From: Jeotgalibacillus sp. ET6
GTDB lineage: Bacteria > Bacillota > Bacilli > Bacillales > Jeotgalibacillaceae
NCBI RefSeq assembly: GCF_029667115.1
Contig: NZ_JARUIU010000002.1
Span: 620,001 to 684,000 of the forward strand
Length of the DNA: 64,000 nt
Reading direction: 5' to 3'
Shown: one piece after another, positions 6,592 to 15,623 of the stretch
Position numbering within the stretch: the first letter of the stretch is position 1
How the letters are laid out: each line of letters begins with the position of its first letter
Position numbers and translations under genes: made by a program
The notes under the pieces: model-generated
The model's database searches: none
What the model saw: only the letters and a program-made list of their open reading frames with translations
Told to the model about the DNA's origin: nothing

Positions 6592-8973
6592 TTGGTCAGA
6601 CAAATTCAGAAAGCGGCAGTAATTGGTTCCGGCGTCATGGGATCGGGAATTGCAGCTCACTTAGCGAATATTGGAATTCCCTCAATTTTGCTCGATATCG
6701 TTCCAAAGGAGCTGTCAGAGCAGGAGAAGGCAAAGGGGCTCTCATTAGAAGATAAAGCGGTGCGAAACCGCCTCAGTGCGTCAGCGATTCAAAAACTGTT
6801 TAAGCAAAAACCGGCACCTCTATCAACAAAAGAAAATGCAGCTTTGATTGAAGCTGGAAATCTTGAGGACGATCTTTCCCGATTAAATGAGGCTGATTGG
6901 ATTATAGAAGTGGTAGTCGAAAACCTGGATGTGAAAAAGAAGGTTTTTGAACAAGTGGAACAGCACAGAAAAGAAGGCAGCATTGTCAGCTCCAATACAT
7001 CCGGAATTTCAATTGAAGCCATGGTGGAAGGGCGATCTGAAGAGTTTAAAAAGAATTTTCTCGGAACTCATTTTTTCAACCCTCCCCGCTACTTGAAGCT
7101 ACTGGAGGTAATTCCGACATCTCATACTGATGAGAAGATCGTCAATTTCATGAAGGAATTTGGAGAAAATACACTGGGAAAAGGCGTAGTACTGGCAAAA
7201 GATACGCCAAACTTTATTGCTAACCGCATCGGGACGTACGGTCTTCTTGTCACTGTACAGGAAATGCTGAAGGGAAATTACTCAGTTGGAGAAGTGGATT
7301 CTATTACCGGACCTCTGATCGGACGTCCGAAAAGTGCAACCTTCAGAACCCTTGATGTTGTCGGACTGGATACATTTATTCATGTAGCAAAAAATGTATA
7401 TGATCAGGTGGAGGGTGAAGAAAAGAACGTGTTTGATGTTCCTGACTTTATGCTGCAAATGCGTGATAACGGCTGGCTTGGAAGCAAATCAGGCCAGGGC
7501 TTTTTCCGGAAAGACGGCAAAACGATCCTCGAACTGAACCCATCCTCTATGGAATATCAGGAACGCGGCAAGCTCCGGGCGCCTTCATTAGAGATTGCGA
7601 AGCAGGAAAAAGGATTAAGCAATAAAATGAAAGCGCTTGTATATGCACAAGACCGTGCAGGAGAACTGCTGTGGTCCATCTTGTCACCAGTGCTTCTCTA
7701 TTCAGCCAAGCTTCACGGTGAAATTGCAGATGATATCGTCTCCATCGACCGTGCAATGAAATGGGGATTCGGCTGGGAAAAAGGTCCATTTGAAACGTGG
7801 GATGCGATCGGCATCGAACGGTCTGTCTCCCGTATGAAAGAAGAGGGTCATGCGGTTCCTGAGTGGATAGAAGAAATGCTTGTGCAGGGTCACACTGCTT
7901 TTTATAAAGAAGAAGAAGGCGATCTGTTCTACTACCATAATGGCAGTTACATCCTTGTGGAAGAGAATGAAAAAGCAATCAATCTGAAACGCTGGAAGAA
8001 GAAACATGGAGTCATCAAGAAAAACACCGGTGCAAGTTTACTTGATCTTGGTGATGGTGCAGCGCTGCTTGAATTCCATTCGCCAAGCAATGCAATCGGC
8101 ATGGACATTATTCAAATGATTAATTTTGCAGTGGATGAAGTTTCAAAGAATTATAAAGGTCTGGTGATTGGGAATCAAGGCAAAAATTTCTGTGTAGGTG
8201 CAAACCTTGGAATGATTCTAATGGAGGCTCAGGACGATAACGTATTTGAAATCGAAATGGTCGTGAAACAATTCCAGCAGGCGATGATGCGGTTAAAATA
8301 CAGTCCTTTCCCTGTGGTAGCAGCCCCGTTTGGCATGACGCTTGGCGGAGGGGCAGAGGTTTGTCTCCCGGCTGACCATATTCAGGCATCCCCTGAAACG
8401 TATATGGGACTGGTAGAAGTCGGTGTTGGTCTCATTCCGGGAGGCGGAGGAAACAAGGAGCTTTACTTAAATTATCTCAACAGTCTCCCGAAAGGGGTTG
8501 AGTTTGATCTCCAGAAGGTAGCCAATACTGTTTTTGAAATGATTGCAATGGCCAAGGTATCAACTTCTGGCGCTGAAGCAAGAGACAATCATTTTCTGAC
8601 GCCAGCTGATGCGATCAGCTCGAACGGAGACCATCTGCTTTATGACGCAAAACAGGCGGTTCTTCATTTAGCGGAAAATTACGCTGCTCCGATTAAACGG
8701 AAAGTGCCTGTAGTCGGGGAAACCGGGTATGCCACGCTGCTGCTTGGTGCTCAGACGATGTACCATTCCGGCTTTATTTCCGAGCATGATTTGAAGATTG
8801 CGAGAAAGCTTGCTTACGTGATTGCTGGAGGGAAAGTGCCTTTTGGAACGGAAGTAGACGAAGAGTACTTGCTGAAGCTTGAACGGGAAGCTTTTCTAAG
8901 TTTGATTCAGGAGCCGAAGTCTCAAATGAGAATGCAGCATATGCTTGTTAAAGGCAAGCCTCTGCGCAACTGA
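6592..8973 (+). CDS. fadN: 3-hydroxyacyl-CoA dehydrogenase / enoyl-CoA hydratase fusion
   Basis: Bifunctional beta-oxidation enzyme that hydrates enoyl-CoA and oxidises the 3-hydroxyacyl-CoA. The N-terminal NAD-binding motif is GSGVMGSGIAAHLANIG, near residue 13. The dehydrogenase signature GTHFFNPPRYLKLLEVIP follows near residue 160, then the second dehydrogenase domain. The crotonase half starts near residue 500 and has the oxyanion motifs NQGKNFCVGANLG and PFGMTLGGGAEVC. The order, dehydrogenase before hydratase, is the FadN arrangement and the reverse of E. coli FadB. I chose TTG 6592 because AAAGGAGG is eight bases upstream; the in-frame ATG at 6550 lies inside the FadR operator. Product is 793 residues. 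Confidence 0.95.
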   Translation: MVRQIQKAAVIGSGVMGSGIAAHLANIGIPSILLDIVPKELSEQEKAKGLSLEDKAVRNRLSASAIQKLFKQKPAPLSTKENAALIEAGNLEDDLSRLNEADWIIEVVVENLDVKKKVFEQVEQHRKEGSIVSSNTSGISIEAMVEGRSEEFKKNFLGTHFFNPPRYLKLLEVIPTSHTDEKIVNFMKEFGENTLGKGVVLAKDTPNFIANRIGTYGLLVTVQEMLKGNYSVGEVDSITGPLIGRPKSATFRTLDVVGLDTFIHVAKNVYDQVEGEEKNVFDVPDFMLQMRDNGWLGSKSGQGFFRKDGKTILELNPSSMEYQERGKLRAPSLEIAKQEKGLSNKMKALVYAQDRAGELLWSILSPVLLYSAKLHGEIADDIVSIDRAMKWGFGWEKGPFETWDAIGIERSVSRMKEEGHAVPEWIEEMLVQGHTAFYKEEEGDLFYYHNGSYILVEENEKAINLKRWKKKHGVIKKNTGASLLDLGDGAALLEFHSPSNAIGMDIIQMINFAVDEVSKNYKGLVIGNQGKNFCVGANLGMILMEAQDDNVFEIEMVVKQFQQAMMRLKYSPFPVVAAPFGMTLGGGAEVCLPADHIQASPETYMGLVEVGVGLIPGGGGNKELYLNYLNSLPKGVEFDLQKVANTVFEMIAMAKVSTSGAEARDNHFLTPADAISSNGDHLLYDAKQAVLHLAENYAAPIKRKVPVVGETGYATLLLGAQTMYHSGFISEHDLKIARKLAYVIAGGKVPFGTEVDEEYLLKLEREAFLSLIQEPKSQMRMQHMLVKGKPLRN

Positions 8974-9087
8974 TATAAATCTATTCTCTCTGACCCCATT
9001 CCGCTGTTGAAGAAAGACAGTTAAAACAGCAAGTGATCTATTCTTCACCAGCAGGAGGGACAGAGTTAAATGTAAAGGGGGAGCACA

Positions 9088-10266
9088 ATGCGTGAAGCAG
9101 TAATTGTAGCTGGTGCAAGAACACCAGTTGGTAAAGCAAAAAAAGGATCTTTAGCTACTGTGCGTCCGGACGATTTAGGTGCACTTGCGGTAAGAGAAAC
9201 ACTTAAGCGGGCAGGGAACTATGATGGGAACATTGATGATTTGATTATCGGCTGTGCGATGCCTGAAGCTGAACAGGGAATGAACATGGCAAGAAATATT
9301 GGGGCACTGGCGGGTCTTTCCCATACTGTACCTGCTATTACGGTCAATCGATATTGCTCATCCGGACTTCAGACCATTGCTTACGGGGCGGAAAGAATCA
9401 TGCTGGGCCATTCAGATACAGTCATAGCAGGCGGAGCTGAATCTATGAGTCTTGTACCAATGATGGGTCATACTGTACGGCCGAATATCCGTCTTGCAGA
9501 AGAAATGCCCGAATATTATATGAGCATGGGGCATACAGCTGAAGAGGTTGCCAAAAAATACGGCATCACCCGTGAAGAACAGGACGCCTTCGCTGTATGG
9601 AGCCATCAGAAAGCTGCAAAAGCGCTGGCAGAAGGAAAGTATAATGATGAGATTGTGCCGGTTGATGTGACGCTGCGAAACGTTGATGGAAAACATCAGC
9701 TGAACGAAAGAACATTTTCATTTTCCCAGGATGAAGGCGTGCGGCCTGATTCAACTGTAGAATCTTTAAGCAAATTGCGTCCTGCATTTTCCCGCACCGG
9801 AACCGTAACAGCCGGTAATGCATCCCAGACAAGCGACGGGGCAGCAGCTGTGATGGTGATGGATCGTGAAAAAGCAGAATCCTTAGGCTTAAAGCCCATC
9901 GCGAAATTCAGGTCATTTGCTGTCGGGGGAGTTCCGCCTGAAATTATGGGAATTGGTCCTGTGGAAGCAGTTCCTAAAGCGCTGAAGCTTGCAGGCCTGT
10001 CACTGTCAGACATTGATCTGTTCGAATTAAATGAAGCATTCGCTTCCCAAGCGATTCAGGTAATCAGACAGCTCGGTTTAAATGAAGAAATCGTGAACGT
10101 CAATGGCGGTGGGATTGCTCTGGGGCACCCGCTCGGCTGTACCGGAGCAAAGCTGACATTATCCCTTCTGCATGAATTAAAACGCAGAAACCAGCAGTTT
10201 GGTGTAGTGACAATGTGCATCGGCGGAGGAATGGGAGCAGCAGGCGTATTTGAAATGATTCAATAA
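9088..10266 (+). CDS. fadA: Acetyl-CoA acyltransferase (3-ketoacyl-CoA thiolase)
   Basis: Catalyses the thiolytic release of acetyl-CoA, the last step of each beta-oxidation cycle. The nucleophilic Cys is in NRYCSSGLQ near residue 90. The catalytic His is in [17 protein letters not shown] and the second Cys in [10 protein letters not shown], exactly as in thiolases. The 392-residue length is typical. It follows fadN after 114 bases with no evident terminator, and AAAGGGGGAG precedes the ATG, so it is the middle gene of fadN-fadA-fadE. Confidence 0.96.
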   Translation: MREAVIVAGARTPVGKAKKGSLATVRPDDLGALAVRETLKRAGNYDGNIDDLIIGCAMPEAEQGMNMARNIGALAGLSHTVPAITVNRYCSSGLQTIAYGAERIMLGHSDTVIAGGAESMSLVPMMGHTVRPNIRLAEEMPEYYMSMGHTAEEVAKKYGITREEQDAFAVWSHQKAAKALAEGKYNDEIVPVDVTLRNVDGKHQLNERTFSFSQDEGVRPDSTVESLSKLRPAFSRTGTVTAGNASQTSDGAAAVMVMDREKAESLGLKPIAKFRSFAVGGVPPEIMGIGPVEAVPKALKLAGLSLSDIDLFELNEAFASQAIQVIRQLGLNEEIVNVNGGGIALGHPLGCTGAKLTLSLLHELKRRNQQFGVVTMCIGGGMGAAGVFEMIQ

Positions 10267-10296
10267 GAACTAAAGGGGAAAAGGGAGGAACCAGTG

Positions 10297-12081
10297 ATGA
10301 CAAACGAAACAACATCCGTCATTAAAGGCGGCAGTTTTTTAATCGAGGATATCGAGGCAAATCGCATGTTTACACCTGAGGACTATACAGATGAGCAGAA
10401 AATGATTGCCAAAACGACAGAGGATTATGTCCTGAACGAAGTCGTGCCGCAGGTAGAGCATATTGAAAATCATGAGTTCGACCGCTCTGTTAAGCTTTTG
10501 AAGTCAGCAGGAGACCTTGGTCTTTTAGGAGCAGATGTGCCTGAGGAATACGGCGGGTTGGGGCTTGATAAAGTAAGCTCTGCATTGATCGCTGAAAGAA
10601 TGTCACGGGCAGGAGGCTTTTCAATTACTCACGGGGCACATGTAGGAATCGGTTCACTTCCAATCGTTCTTTTTGGAAATGAAGACCAGAAGCAAAAGTA
10701 TCTTCCGGCACTTGCCACTGGAGAAAAAATTGCGGCCTATGCACTGACAGAGCCTGGTTCCGGATCAGACGCACTTGGTGCAAAAACGGTGGCAAAGCTT
10801 AATGAGGCAGGTACTCATTATGTCCTGAATGGTGAGAAGCAATGGATTACCAATGCCGGCTTTGCTGATGTATTTGTAGTCTACGCTAAAATAGATGGAG
10901 AGCATTTCTCTACCTTTATTGTAGAACGAGATTTCCCTGGCGTTTCAGTTGGAGCAGAAGAAAAGAAAATGGGAATTAAAAGTTCTTCCACGCGCACATT
11001 GATTTTATCTGATGCAGAGGTGCCGGTAGAAAACCTCCTTGGAGATGCAGGGAAAGGGCATATCATTGCGTTCAATATCCTGAATATCGGCCGCTACAAG
11101 CTAGGTGTCGGTACAGTCGGCGCGTCAAAACGCGCACTTGAGCTGGCAGTTAAATATACAAACGAACGTCAGCAATTTAAAACGCCTATTTCATCGTTTA
11201 ACTTAACAAAAGAAAAATTGGCGACTATGGGTGCAAAACTATATGCAACTGAAAGCTCCGTCTACCGGACAGTTGGGCTTTTTGAAGACCGCATGAGCCA
11301 GCTCTCTGATGAAGAAATTAAAAACGGCACGGAAGTAGCTAAATCGATTGCTGAGTATGCCATTGAATGCTCGTTAAATAAAGTGTTTGGAACAGAAACA
11401 CTCGATTACATTGCGGATGAAGCGGTTCAGCTTCATGGCGGATACGGTTTCATGCAGGAATACGAAGTGGAGCGGATTTACCGTGATTCACGTATTAACC
11501 GGATATTCGAAGGCACGAATGAAATCAACCGTCTTCTTGTTCCGGGTACGTATTTGCGAAAAGCGATGAAAGGTGAGCTGCCTCTTTTCCAAAAAGCACA
11601 GGCCCTTCAGGAAGAATTGATGACGATGATGCCGGAAGAAATCAGTGATGAGCCGTTAGCTCAGGAAGCCTATCTTGTGAAAAATGCGAAAAAGATTGGT
11701 TTGCTGGCTGCCGGACTGGCTGCACAAAAGTATGGCAAAGCACTTGAGGCTGAGCAGGAAGTTCTTGTGAACATTGCGGATATCGTGTCTCTCGCTTATG
11801 CAATGGAATCTGCATTGCTGCGTACGCAAAAAGCGGTTAATAAAACTGGGCTTGAGAAAAATAAACAAAAAATCCTTTACACTCAAATTTTCTGTCAGGA
11901 AGCGTTCAATGAAATTGAAGGGCATGCCAAAGAAACCGTTATTGCGGTTGAAAGCGGCGATACATTGCGCATGATGCTGTCAGCTCTTCGCAAATTCACA
12001 CGCTATACACCAGTGAATTTAATTCCGGTGAAGCGTGAAGCAGCGGCAAAATTGATTGATGTTGAAAAATTTGTTGTTTAA
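10297..12081 (+). CDS. fadE: Acyl-CoA dehydrogenase
   Basis: FAD enzyme for the first oxidation of beta-oxidation. Family motifs include YALTEPGSGSDALGAKT, MGIKSSSTRTL, the FAD-contact region VQLHGGYGFMQEYEVERIYRD and the catalytic glutamate loop IFEGTNEINRLLVPG. The 594 residues exceed the roughly 380 of short-chain enzymes because of a C-terminal helical extension, as in B. subtilis FadE. ATG 10297 has GGAGG eight bases upstream; the adjacent GTG 10294 is less well spaced. It is the last gene of the operon and is followed by a strong terminator. Confidence 0.95.
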   Translation: MTNETTSVIKGGSFLIEDIEANRMFTPEDYTDEQKMIAKTTEDYVLNEVVPQVEHIENHEFDRSVKLLKSAGDLGLLGADVPEEYGGLGLDKVSSALIAERMSRAGGFSITHGAHVGIGSLPIVLFGNEDQKQKYLPALATGEKIAAYALTEPGSGSDALGAKTVAKLNEAGTHYVLNGEKQWITNAGFADVFVVYAKIDGEHFSTFIVERDFPGVSVGAEEKKMGIKSSSTRTLILSDAEVPVENLLGDAGKGHIIAFNILNIGRYKLGVGTVGASKRALELAVKYTNERQQFKTPISSFNLTKEKLATMGAKLYATESSVYRTVGLFEDRMSQLSDEEIKNGTEVAKSIAEYAIECSLNKVFGTETLDYIADEAVQLHGGYGFMQEYEVERIYRDSRINRIFEGTNEINRLLVPGTYLRKAMKGELPLFQKAQALQEELMTMMPEEISDEPLAQEAYLVKNAKKIGLLAAGLAAQKYGKALEAEQEVLVNIADIVSLAYAMESALLRTQKAVNKTGLEKNKQKILYTQIFCQEAFNEIEGHAKETVIAVESGDTLRMMLSALRKFTRYTPVNLIPVKREAAAKLIDVEKFVV

Positions 12082-12091
12082 TTAATCGTCT

Positions 12092-12142
12092 TAACACCCT
12101 GTGAAGGTCCGCATCTGACGGATTTTACAGGGTGTTTTTTTT
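12092..12142 (+). terminator. Terminator of the fadNAE operon
   Basis: ACACCCTGT and ACAGGGTGT pair across a longer internal hairpin and are followed by an eight-base T-run. Confidence 0.9.
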
Positions 12143-12186
12143 AGCTTGCGTTTTAGTAAATGTCTTTTGATAAAAAAGCATGTAAA

Positions 12187-12242
12187 TTGACAGATCAAAG
12201 TCGAATACTGTACTATATGTTCAAATGTTTAAACATTTGAAC
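12187..12242 (+). promoter_or_regulatory. Promoter with perfect 24-bp operator for the SDR-ArsR operon
   Basis: A consensus -35 TTGACA at 12187 and a -10 TACTAT at 12211 (18-base spacer) are followed at 12219-12242 by a perfect palindrome with half-site GTTCAAATGTTT. The palindrome covers the expected transcription start. Its natural ligand is the ArsR-family product of the second gene. Confidence 0.75.
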
Positions 12243-12290
12243 TAAATGTCATTAAAGAAACAATAACCAATGGAAATGAGGAATGGAATT

Positions 12291-13061
12291 ATGACTGTAC
12301 TAATTACAGGAGCGTCGAGTGGAATTGGAGAATCTCTCGCAATTAAATATGCTGAGGCAGGAGAAGACCTTGTACTTGCTGCAAGAAGCATCGAGCGTTT
12401 AAATCAACAAAAAGCTGAGCTTTCGCAGAAATACGGAGTGCAAGTTGCGGTGTTTGAGAGTGATCTCTCTCAAGAGGGTTCTGCTCAGAAGCTGTATCAG
12501 CAAATTACGGAAAAAGGCTTCAAAATTCATACGCTGATTAATAATGCCGGGGTGGGCCTGTTCGGTGAGTTTCACAAAACAGAGCTGGCGAAAGAAGAAG
12601 CGATGATCCAGCTGAATATTACTTCTTTAACGGCCCTTACAAAACTGTTCGGTAAAGACATGATTCAAAGAAAAAAAGGCAGGATTTTAAACGTAGCTTC
12701 GGTTGCGGCTTATTTTCCGGGTCCATTAATGGCTGTATATTATGCATCTAAAGCCTATGTAAAATCCTTTAGCCTTGCTTTATCCAATGAGTGGAAGGAT
12801 TTTGGCGTTCAAGTGTCTGTTCTTTGTCCCGGACCCACAAGCACCGGCTTTAAGGATGCTGCTGAACTGGATGACTCCAAGCTGTTTCAAAAGAAGATTA
12901 TGTCGGCAGAAGAAGTGGCAAACGAAGCGTTTGAACAGTTTCATAAGGGAAAAGAAGAAATTATTCCTGGTGCGATGAACCGTATTCAAACACGTTTTGG
13001 TTCACTGGTTTCCAGTAAAACGGCTGCTGCGATTGTAAGAAAAACACAGGAAAGAGTATAA
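12291..13061 (+). CDS. Short-chain dehydrogenase/reductase
   Basis: Classical SDR oxidoreductase of 256 residues. The cofactor motif is TGASSGIGESLA near residue 6, followed by NNAGVG. The catalytic Ser is in LNVASVAAYFPGP and the YxxxK is YYASKAYVKSF, so the active site is intact. The Arg in LAARSIERL suggests NADP preference. The fold resembles the DltE/YqjQ group; the substrate is unknown. ATG 12291 is preceded by GAGG at nine bases; an upstream ATG at 12270 has none. It is followed after 28 bases by an ArsR-type regulator that probably controls it. Confidence 0.88.
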   Translation: MTVLITGASSGIGESLAIKYAEAGEDLVLAARSIERLNQQKAELSQKYGVQVAVFESDLSQEGSAQKLYQQITEKGFKIHTLINNAGVGLFGEFHKTELAKEEAMIQLNITSLTALTKLFGKDMIQRKKGRILNVASVAAYFPGPLMAVYYASKAYVKSFSLALSNEWKDFGVQVSVLCPGPTSTGFKDAAELDDSKLFQKKIMSAEEVANEAFEQFHKGKEEIIPGAMNRIQTRFGSLVSSKTAAAIVRKTQERV

Positions 13062-13089
13062 TGAGGTCAGAAGAATTGAGGTGACTGCC

Positions 13090-13392
13090 ATGGGAGAACA
13101 GGCGCTGGAGAAACTGCGTGAATGTATTCCTTTATTTCAAGCATTAAGCGATACCTGCCGGCAGGATATTATCCTGCTGCTGACGAAAAATGATACGTTA
13201 ACAGTAAATGAAATAACATCAAAGCTTACATTATCACGTCCTGCCGTTTCACATCATTTGAAAATTCTGCGGGAACAGGGGATACTGAAGATGGAGCAGC
13301 AAGGGACGCAGCGTTATTATTCATTGGCTTTTGAAGACGCAATTGATCAGCTGAAGCAATTAATTATTACAGTGGAGGACAGATGTTATTAG
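13090..13392 (+). CDS. ArsR/SmtB-family transcriptional regulator
   Basis: A 100-residue winged helix-turn-helix repressor. The recognition segment is KLTLSRPAVSHHLKILREQGIL, followed by the wing EQQGTQRYYSL. No CxC metal motif is present, and only two Cys are visible outside the helix, so classical arsenic or cadmium sensing is doubtful. It lies directly behind the SDR gene with GAGG before ATG 13090. Autoregulation through the palindrome at 12219-12242 is inferred. The inducer may be a substrate of the SDR. Confidence 0.88.
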   Translation: MGEQALEKLRECIPLFQALSDTCRQDIILLLTKNDTLTVNEITSKLTLSRPAVSHHLKILREQGILKMEQQGTQRYYSLAFEDAIDQLKQLIITVEDRCY

Positions 13393-13431
13393 TCTTCTCC
13401 AGTAATTTAACTAAAAAATGAGGTGAATGAG

Positions 13432-13788
13432 TTGTCCATTACTTTTTATTCATATCCAAAATGCGGAACATGCAGAAAAGCAAAAAAATGGCTTGAAGAA
13501 GCGGGAACTTCATTTGAGGAAGTTCATTTAATTGAGGCCCCTCCATCCAAAGAAGAACTGAATGAGCTTTACAAAAAAAGCGGATTGGATCTTAAAAAGT
13601 TTTTTAATACAAGCGGCATGAAGTATAGAGAACTGGGACTTAAAGATCGTCTTGGCGACATGAGCGATGATGAAAAACTGGAGCTTCTCGCCTCAGACGG
13701 CATGCTGATTAAACGTCCGCTTACAACAGATGGCCAGCATGTGACGGTTGGCTTCAAAGAAGCTGAATTTGAGCAATACTGGAAGTAA
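13432..13788 (+). CDS. yusI: ArsC/Spx-family protein YusI
   Basis: A 118-residue thioredoxin-fold protein of the ArsC/Spx family. The N-terminal CGTCRKAKKWL carries a CxxC where true ArsC proteins have a single Cys. It continues with the family segments KSGLDLKKFFNTSG, YRELGL and KRPLTTDG, the last with the conserved Arg. It has the length of B. subtilis YusI and lies in the same neighbourhood. A redox role is likely, but arsenate reduction is not shown. TTG 13432 fits the GAGG eight bases upstream better than GTG 13423. Confidence 0.85.
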   Translation: MSITFYSYPKCGTCRKAKKWLEEAGTSFEEVHLIEAPPSKEELNELYKKSGLDLKKFFNTSGMKYRELGLKDRLGDMSDDEKLELLASDGMLIKRPLTTDGQHVTVGFKEAEFEQYWK

Positions 13789-13877
13789 CAATCCGGGATA
13801 AACATTTCTTGTGTTAAGGCGTTGAATATGCAAAAATTAAAGGGTAAAGAACGCAGATTGAAAGTGGAGGGAATAAT

Positions 13878-14261
13878 ATGAGTTCACCAAAAGAATTACG
13901 TTATTCAGAAGAACATGAGTGGGTAAAAGTAGAGGACAACAAAGCACGCATCGGCATCACTTCTTTTGCACAGTCTGAACTTGGCGATATTGTATTTGTT
14001 GAGCTTCCTGAAGTAGGAGATGTGCTGAAGTCTGACGAGCCTTTTGGCAGTGTTGAATCGGTCAAAACCGTTTCCGAGCTTTATGCACCGGTCAGCGGCA
14101 AGGTTATAGAAGTTAACGAAGAACTGAGCGACAGCCCTGAATTTGTCAATGAATCTCCATTTGAAAAAGCCTGGATGGTGGTTGTGGAATTGGACAACCC
14201 AAGTGAAGTAGATGAGCTGATGACTGCTGAAAAATACGATGAAATGACGAATGAAGACTAA
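13878..14261 (+). CDS. gcvH: Glycine cleavage system H protein
   Basis: Lipoyl carrier of the glycine cleavage system. In Bacillus it is also the relay from which lipoyl groups reach other dehydrogenases. The lipoylation lysine is in [18 protein letters not shown], near residue 63. The N-terminal YSEEHEWVK and the [12 protein letters not shown] region are typical. The 127-residue length is standard. GGAGGGAATAAT precedes the ATG. It connects functionally to lipA at 43251 in this window. Confidence 0.96.
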   Translation: MSSPKELRYSEEHEWVKVEDNKARIGITSFAQSELGDIVFVELPEVGDVLKSDEPFGSVESVKTVSELYAPVSGKVIEVNEELSDSPEFVNESPFEKAWMVVVELDNPSEVDELMTAEKYDEMTNED

Positions 14262-14274
14262 GCAATACATAGTC

Positions 14275-14318
14275 AGGCCGCTGGACGTGCACGTTAACGG
14301 ACAGCGGCTTTATTTATA
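14275..14318 (+). terminator. Terminator after gcvH
   Basis: GCCGCTG and CAGCGGC enclose a looped region with a secondary hairpin, followed by TTTATTT. Confidence 0.75.
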
Positions 14319-14525
14319 TTTTTTCACCTTTAAACTGCTTTACCTTTAAACCGTCAAATTTGGCTTGATCAGGAATGAAAAGCGTATGGTCAGACGCCTT
14401 TTTTCAATTGCTGGTGTTTGCATTTCACAAAGAAACAAGCGAAAATAAAAGAAGCATCATATACTACTTTAATCAATTCATTGTGTTGTGAACTGGCCAT
14501 TATGGATGATAGGGTGTGAGGCAGG

Positions 14526-14888
14526 ATGGATGATGGGTATGAGAAGGTCATCATTGTCGAAGGTACGTCTGATAAAAGAAAGGTGTTGCCGATTATTCGA
14601 GAACCGGTAGACATTATCTGCACGAATGGCACGATCAGTTTTTCAAGAATGGATGAATTAATTGATCAGCTTACGAATCGGGATGTGTATATTTTAGTGG
14701 ACGCAGATGAAGCGGGTGAAAAGCTCCGAAAACAATTTAAACGTGAATTCCCTGATGCGGAGCATCTTTATATTGACCGTGCTTACAGAGAAGTGGCTAC
14801 TACGCCATCCAATTTTTTAGCTTCTCTGCTGCTGAGTGCAAATATTGATATTAATACTGAGTATTTGGAAAAAAGGATGAATATATAA
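14526..14888 (+). CDS. yusF: Toprim-domain protein YusF
   Basis: A 120-residue stand-alone Toprim domain. The glutamate motif is VIIVEGTSDKR near residue 8 and the metal-binding DxD-like motif is YILVDADEAGEKLRK near residue 55. That is the organisation seen in small Toprim proteins and in RNase M5. It probably acts on nucleic acid with Mg, but the substrate is unknown. The stop codon abuts the ATG of the next gene, so yusF and yusE are translated as a pair. Confidence 0.85.
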   Translation: MDDGYEKVIIVEGTSDKRKVLPIIREPVDIICTNGTISFSRMDELIDQLTNRDVYILVDADEAGEKLRKQFKREFPDAEHLYIDRAYREVATTPSNFLASLLLSANIDINTEYLEKRMNI

Positions 14889-15200
14889 ATGATACAGGAA
14901 TGGAAAATAGAGCAGCTGCAGGCCGAGCTTAAGCGCACTGCCCACACTGCTCTTTATCTTTATACCCCCATGTGCGGAACCTGCAAGCTTGCAGGGCGCA
15001 TGCTTGAAATTACCGCTTCAACGCTTCCGGGCTACAGCTTTGGAAAAGCGGATTTAAACTATGTGGAATCACTTGCTGAAACGTATCAAATTGAAAGTGT
15101 CCCGTGCCTGCTTATTTGGAAAAACGGTGAGTTTGAAGAGAAGCTTTATAAATTTGAATCGGTGCCAAATATATTTGAGCGTTTGCAAAGCCATCTGTAA
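14889..15200 (+). CDS. yusE: Thioredoxin-like protein YusE
   Basis: A 103-residue thioredoxin fold. The active-site region is YTPMCGTCKLAGRML, so the motif is CGTC rather than CGPC. The cis-Pro loop is ESVPCLLIWKNG, with an additional Cys right after the proline. There is no signal peptide, so it is cytosolic. Its start immediately follows the stop of yusF. A thiol redox role is inferred, and the target is unknown. Confidence 0.88.
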   Translation: MIQEWKIEQLQAELKRTAHTALYLYTPMCGTCKLAGRMLEITASTLPGYSFGKADLNYVESLAETYQIESVPCLLIWKNGEFEEKLYKFESVPNIFERLQSHL

Positions 15201-15217
15201 GCCGGGTGGCTTTTTTA
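15189..15217 (+). terminator. Weak terminator after yusE
   Basis: AGCC and GGCT form a short stem that overlaps the stop codon region and is followed by six T. The stem is short, so strength is uncertain. Confidence 0.45.
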
Positions 15218-15296
15218 TTTTGGTATTGGGCTCTAAACTATTTTCACTCCTCATCGACTGCCAGAAAAAGAGTGTGCTGTTAGAGAAATCTTTTTG

Positions 15297-15326
15297 TTGA
15301 CACTTATTTTGAAATCGTGATAATAT
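15297..15326 (+). promoter_or_regulatory. Promoter of the met importer operon
   Basis: A consensus TTGACA at 15297 is followed by GATAAT (16-base spacer) or TAATAT (18-base spacer). It lies about 60 bases before the SAM riboswitch. Confidence 0.65.
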
Positions 15327-15387
15327 GATTCTCGTACTGAAAGCGCCATGATTCGACATCAGGTGCAGCGAACTGAATAACACGAAT

Positions 15388-15497
15388 ACTCTTATATAGA
15401 GCGGTGGAGGGATGTGCCCGATGAAACCCGGCAACCAGCAGTCATTATTGACTGGAAAGGTGCCAATTCACACAGGTTAAACCTGGGATATGAGAGA
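15388..15497 (+). ncRNA. SAM-I riboswitch (S-box)
   Basis: The P1 arms CTCTTATA and TGAGAG enclose the conserved S-box segments GCGGTGGAGGGA, GCCCGATGAAACCCGGCAAC, GGAAAGGTGCCAATTC and the closing GATATGAGAG. With the downstream terminator it should stop transcription when S-adenosylmethionine is abundant, giving methionine-dependent control of metNPQ. Confidence 0.96.
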
Positions 15498-15514
15498 AGG
15501 GACATTCTATTTTT

Positions 15515-15556
15515 GCGCCTTTCTGCTCCTATTTGCAGAAGGGCGCTTTTGTTTTA
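15515..15556 (+). terminator. Riboswitch-controlled terminator
   Basis: GCGCCTTTCTGC and GCAGAAGGGCGC form a perfect 12-base-pair stem followed by TTTTGTTTT. This is the expression platform of the S-box. Confidence 0.92.
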
Positions 15557-15623
15557 TCCTGGCCCTTTTTAATGGGCATACTGCTAGAAGAAAATAATTA
15601 TAGAAAAGAAAGAAGGTGATGGC

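Noticed and set aside
10100-10315. Minus-strand open frames within fadA and fadE
   Set aside because: They overlap strongly supported plus-strand genes, have no ribosome sites, and give no recognisable products.
13432-13788. Arsenate reductase linked to the neighbouring ArsR gene
   Set aside because: The protein is YusI-like with a CxxC motif, the ArsR lacks metal ligands, and no arsenite pump is present.
14381-14407. Second terminator in the gcvH-yusF gap
   Set aside because: GCGT and ACGC give only a four-base stem before the T-run; too weak to list as a feature.
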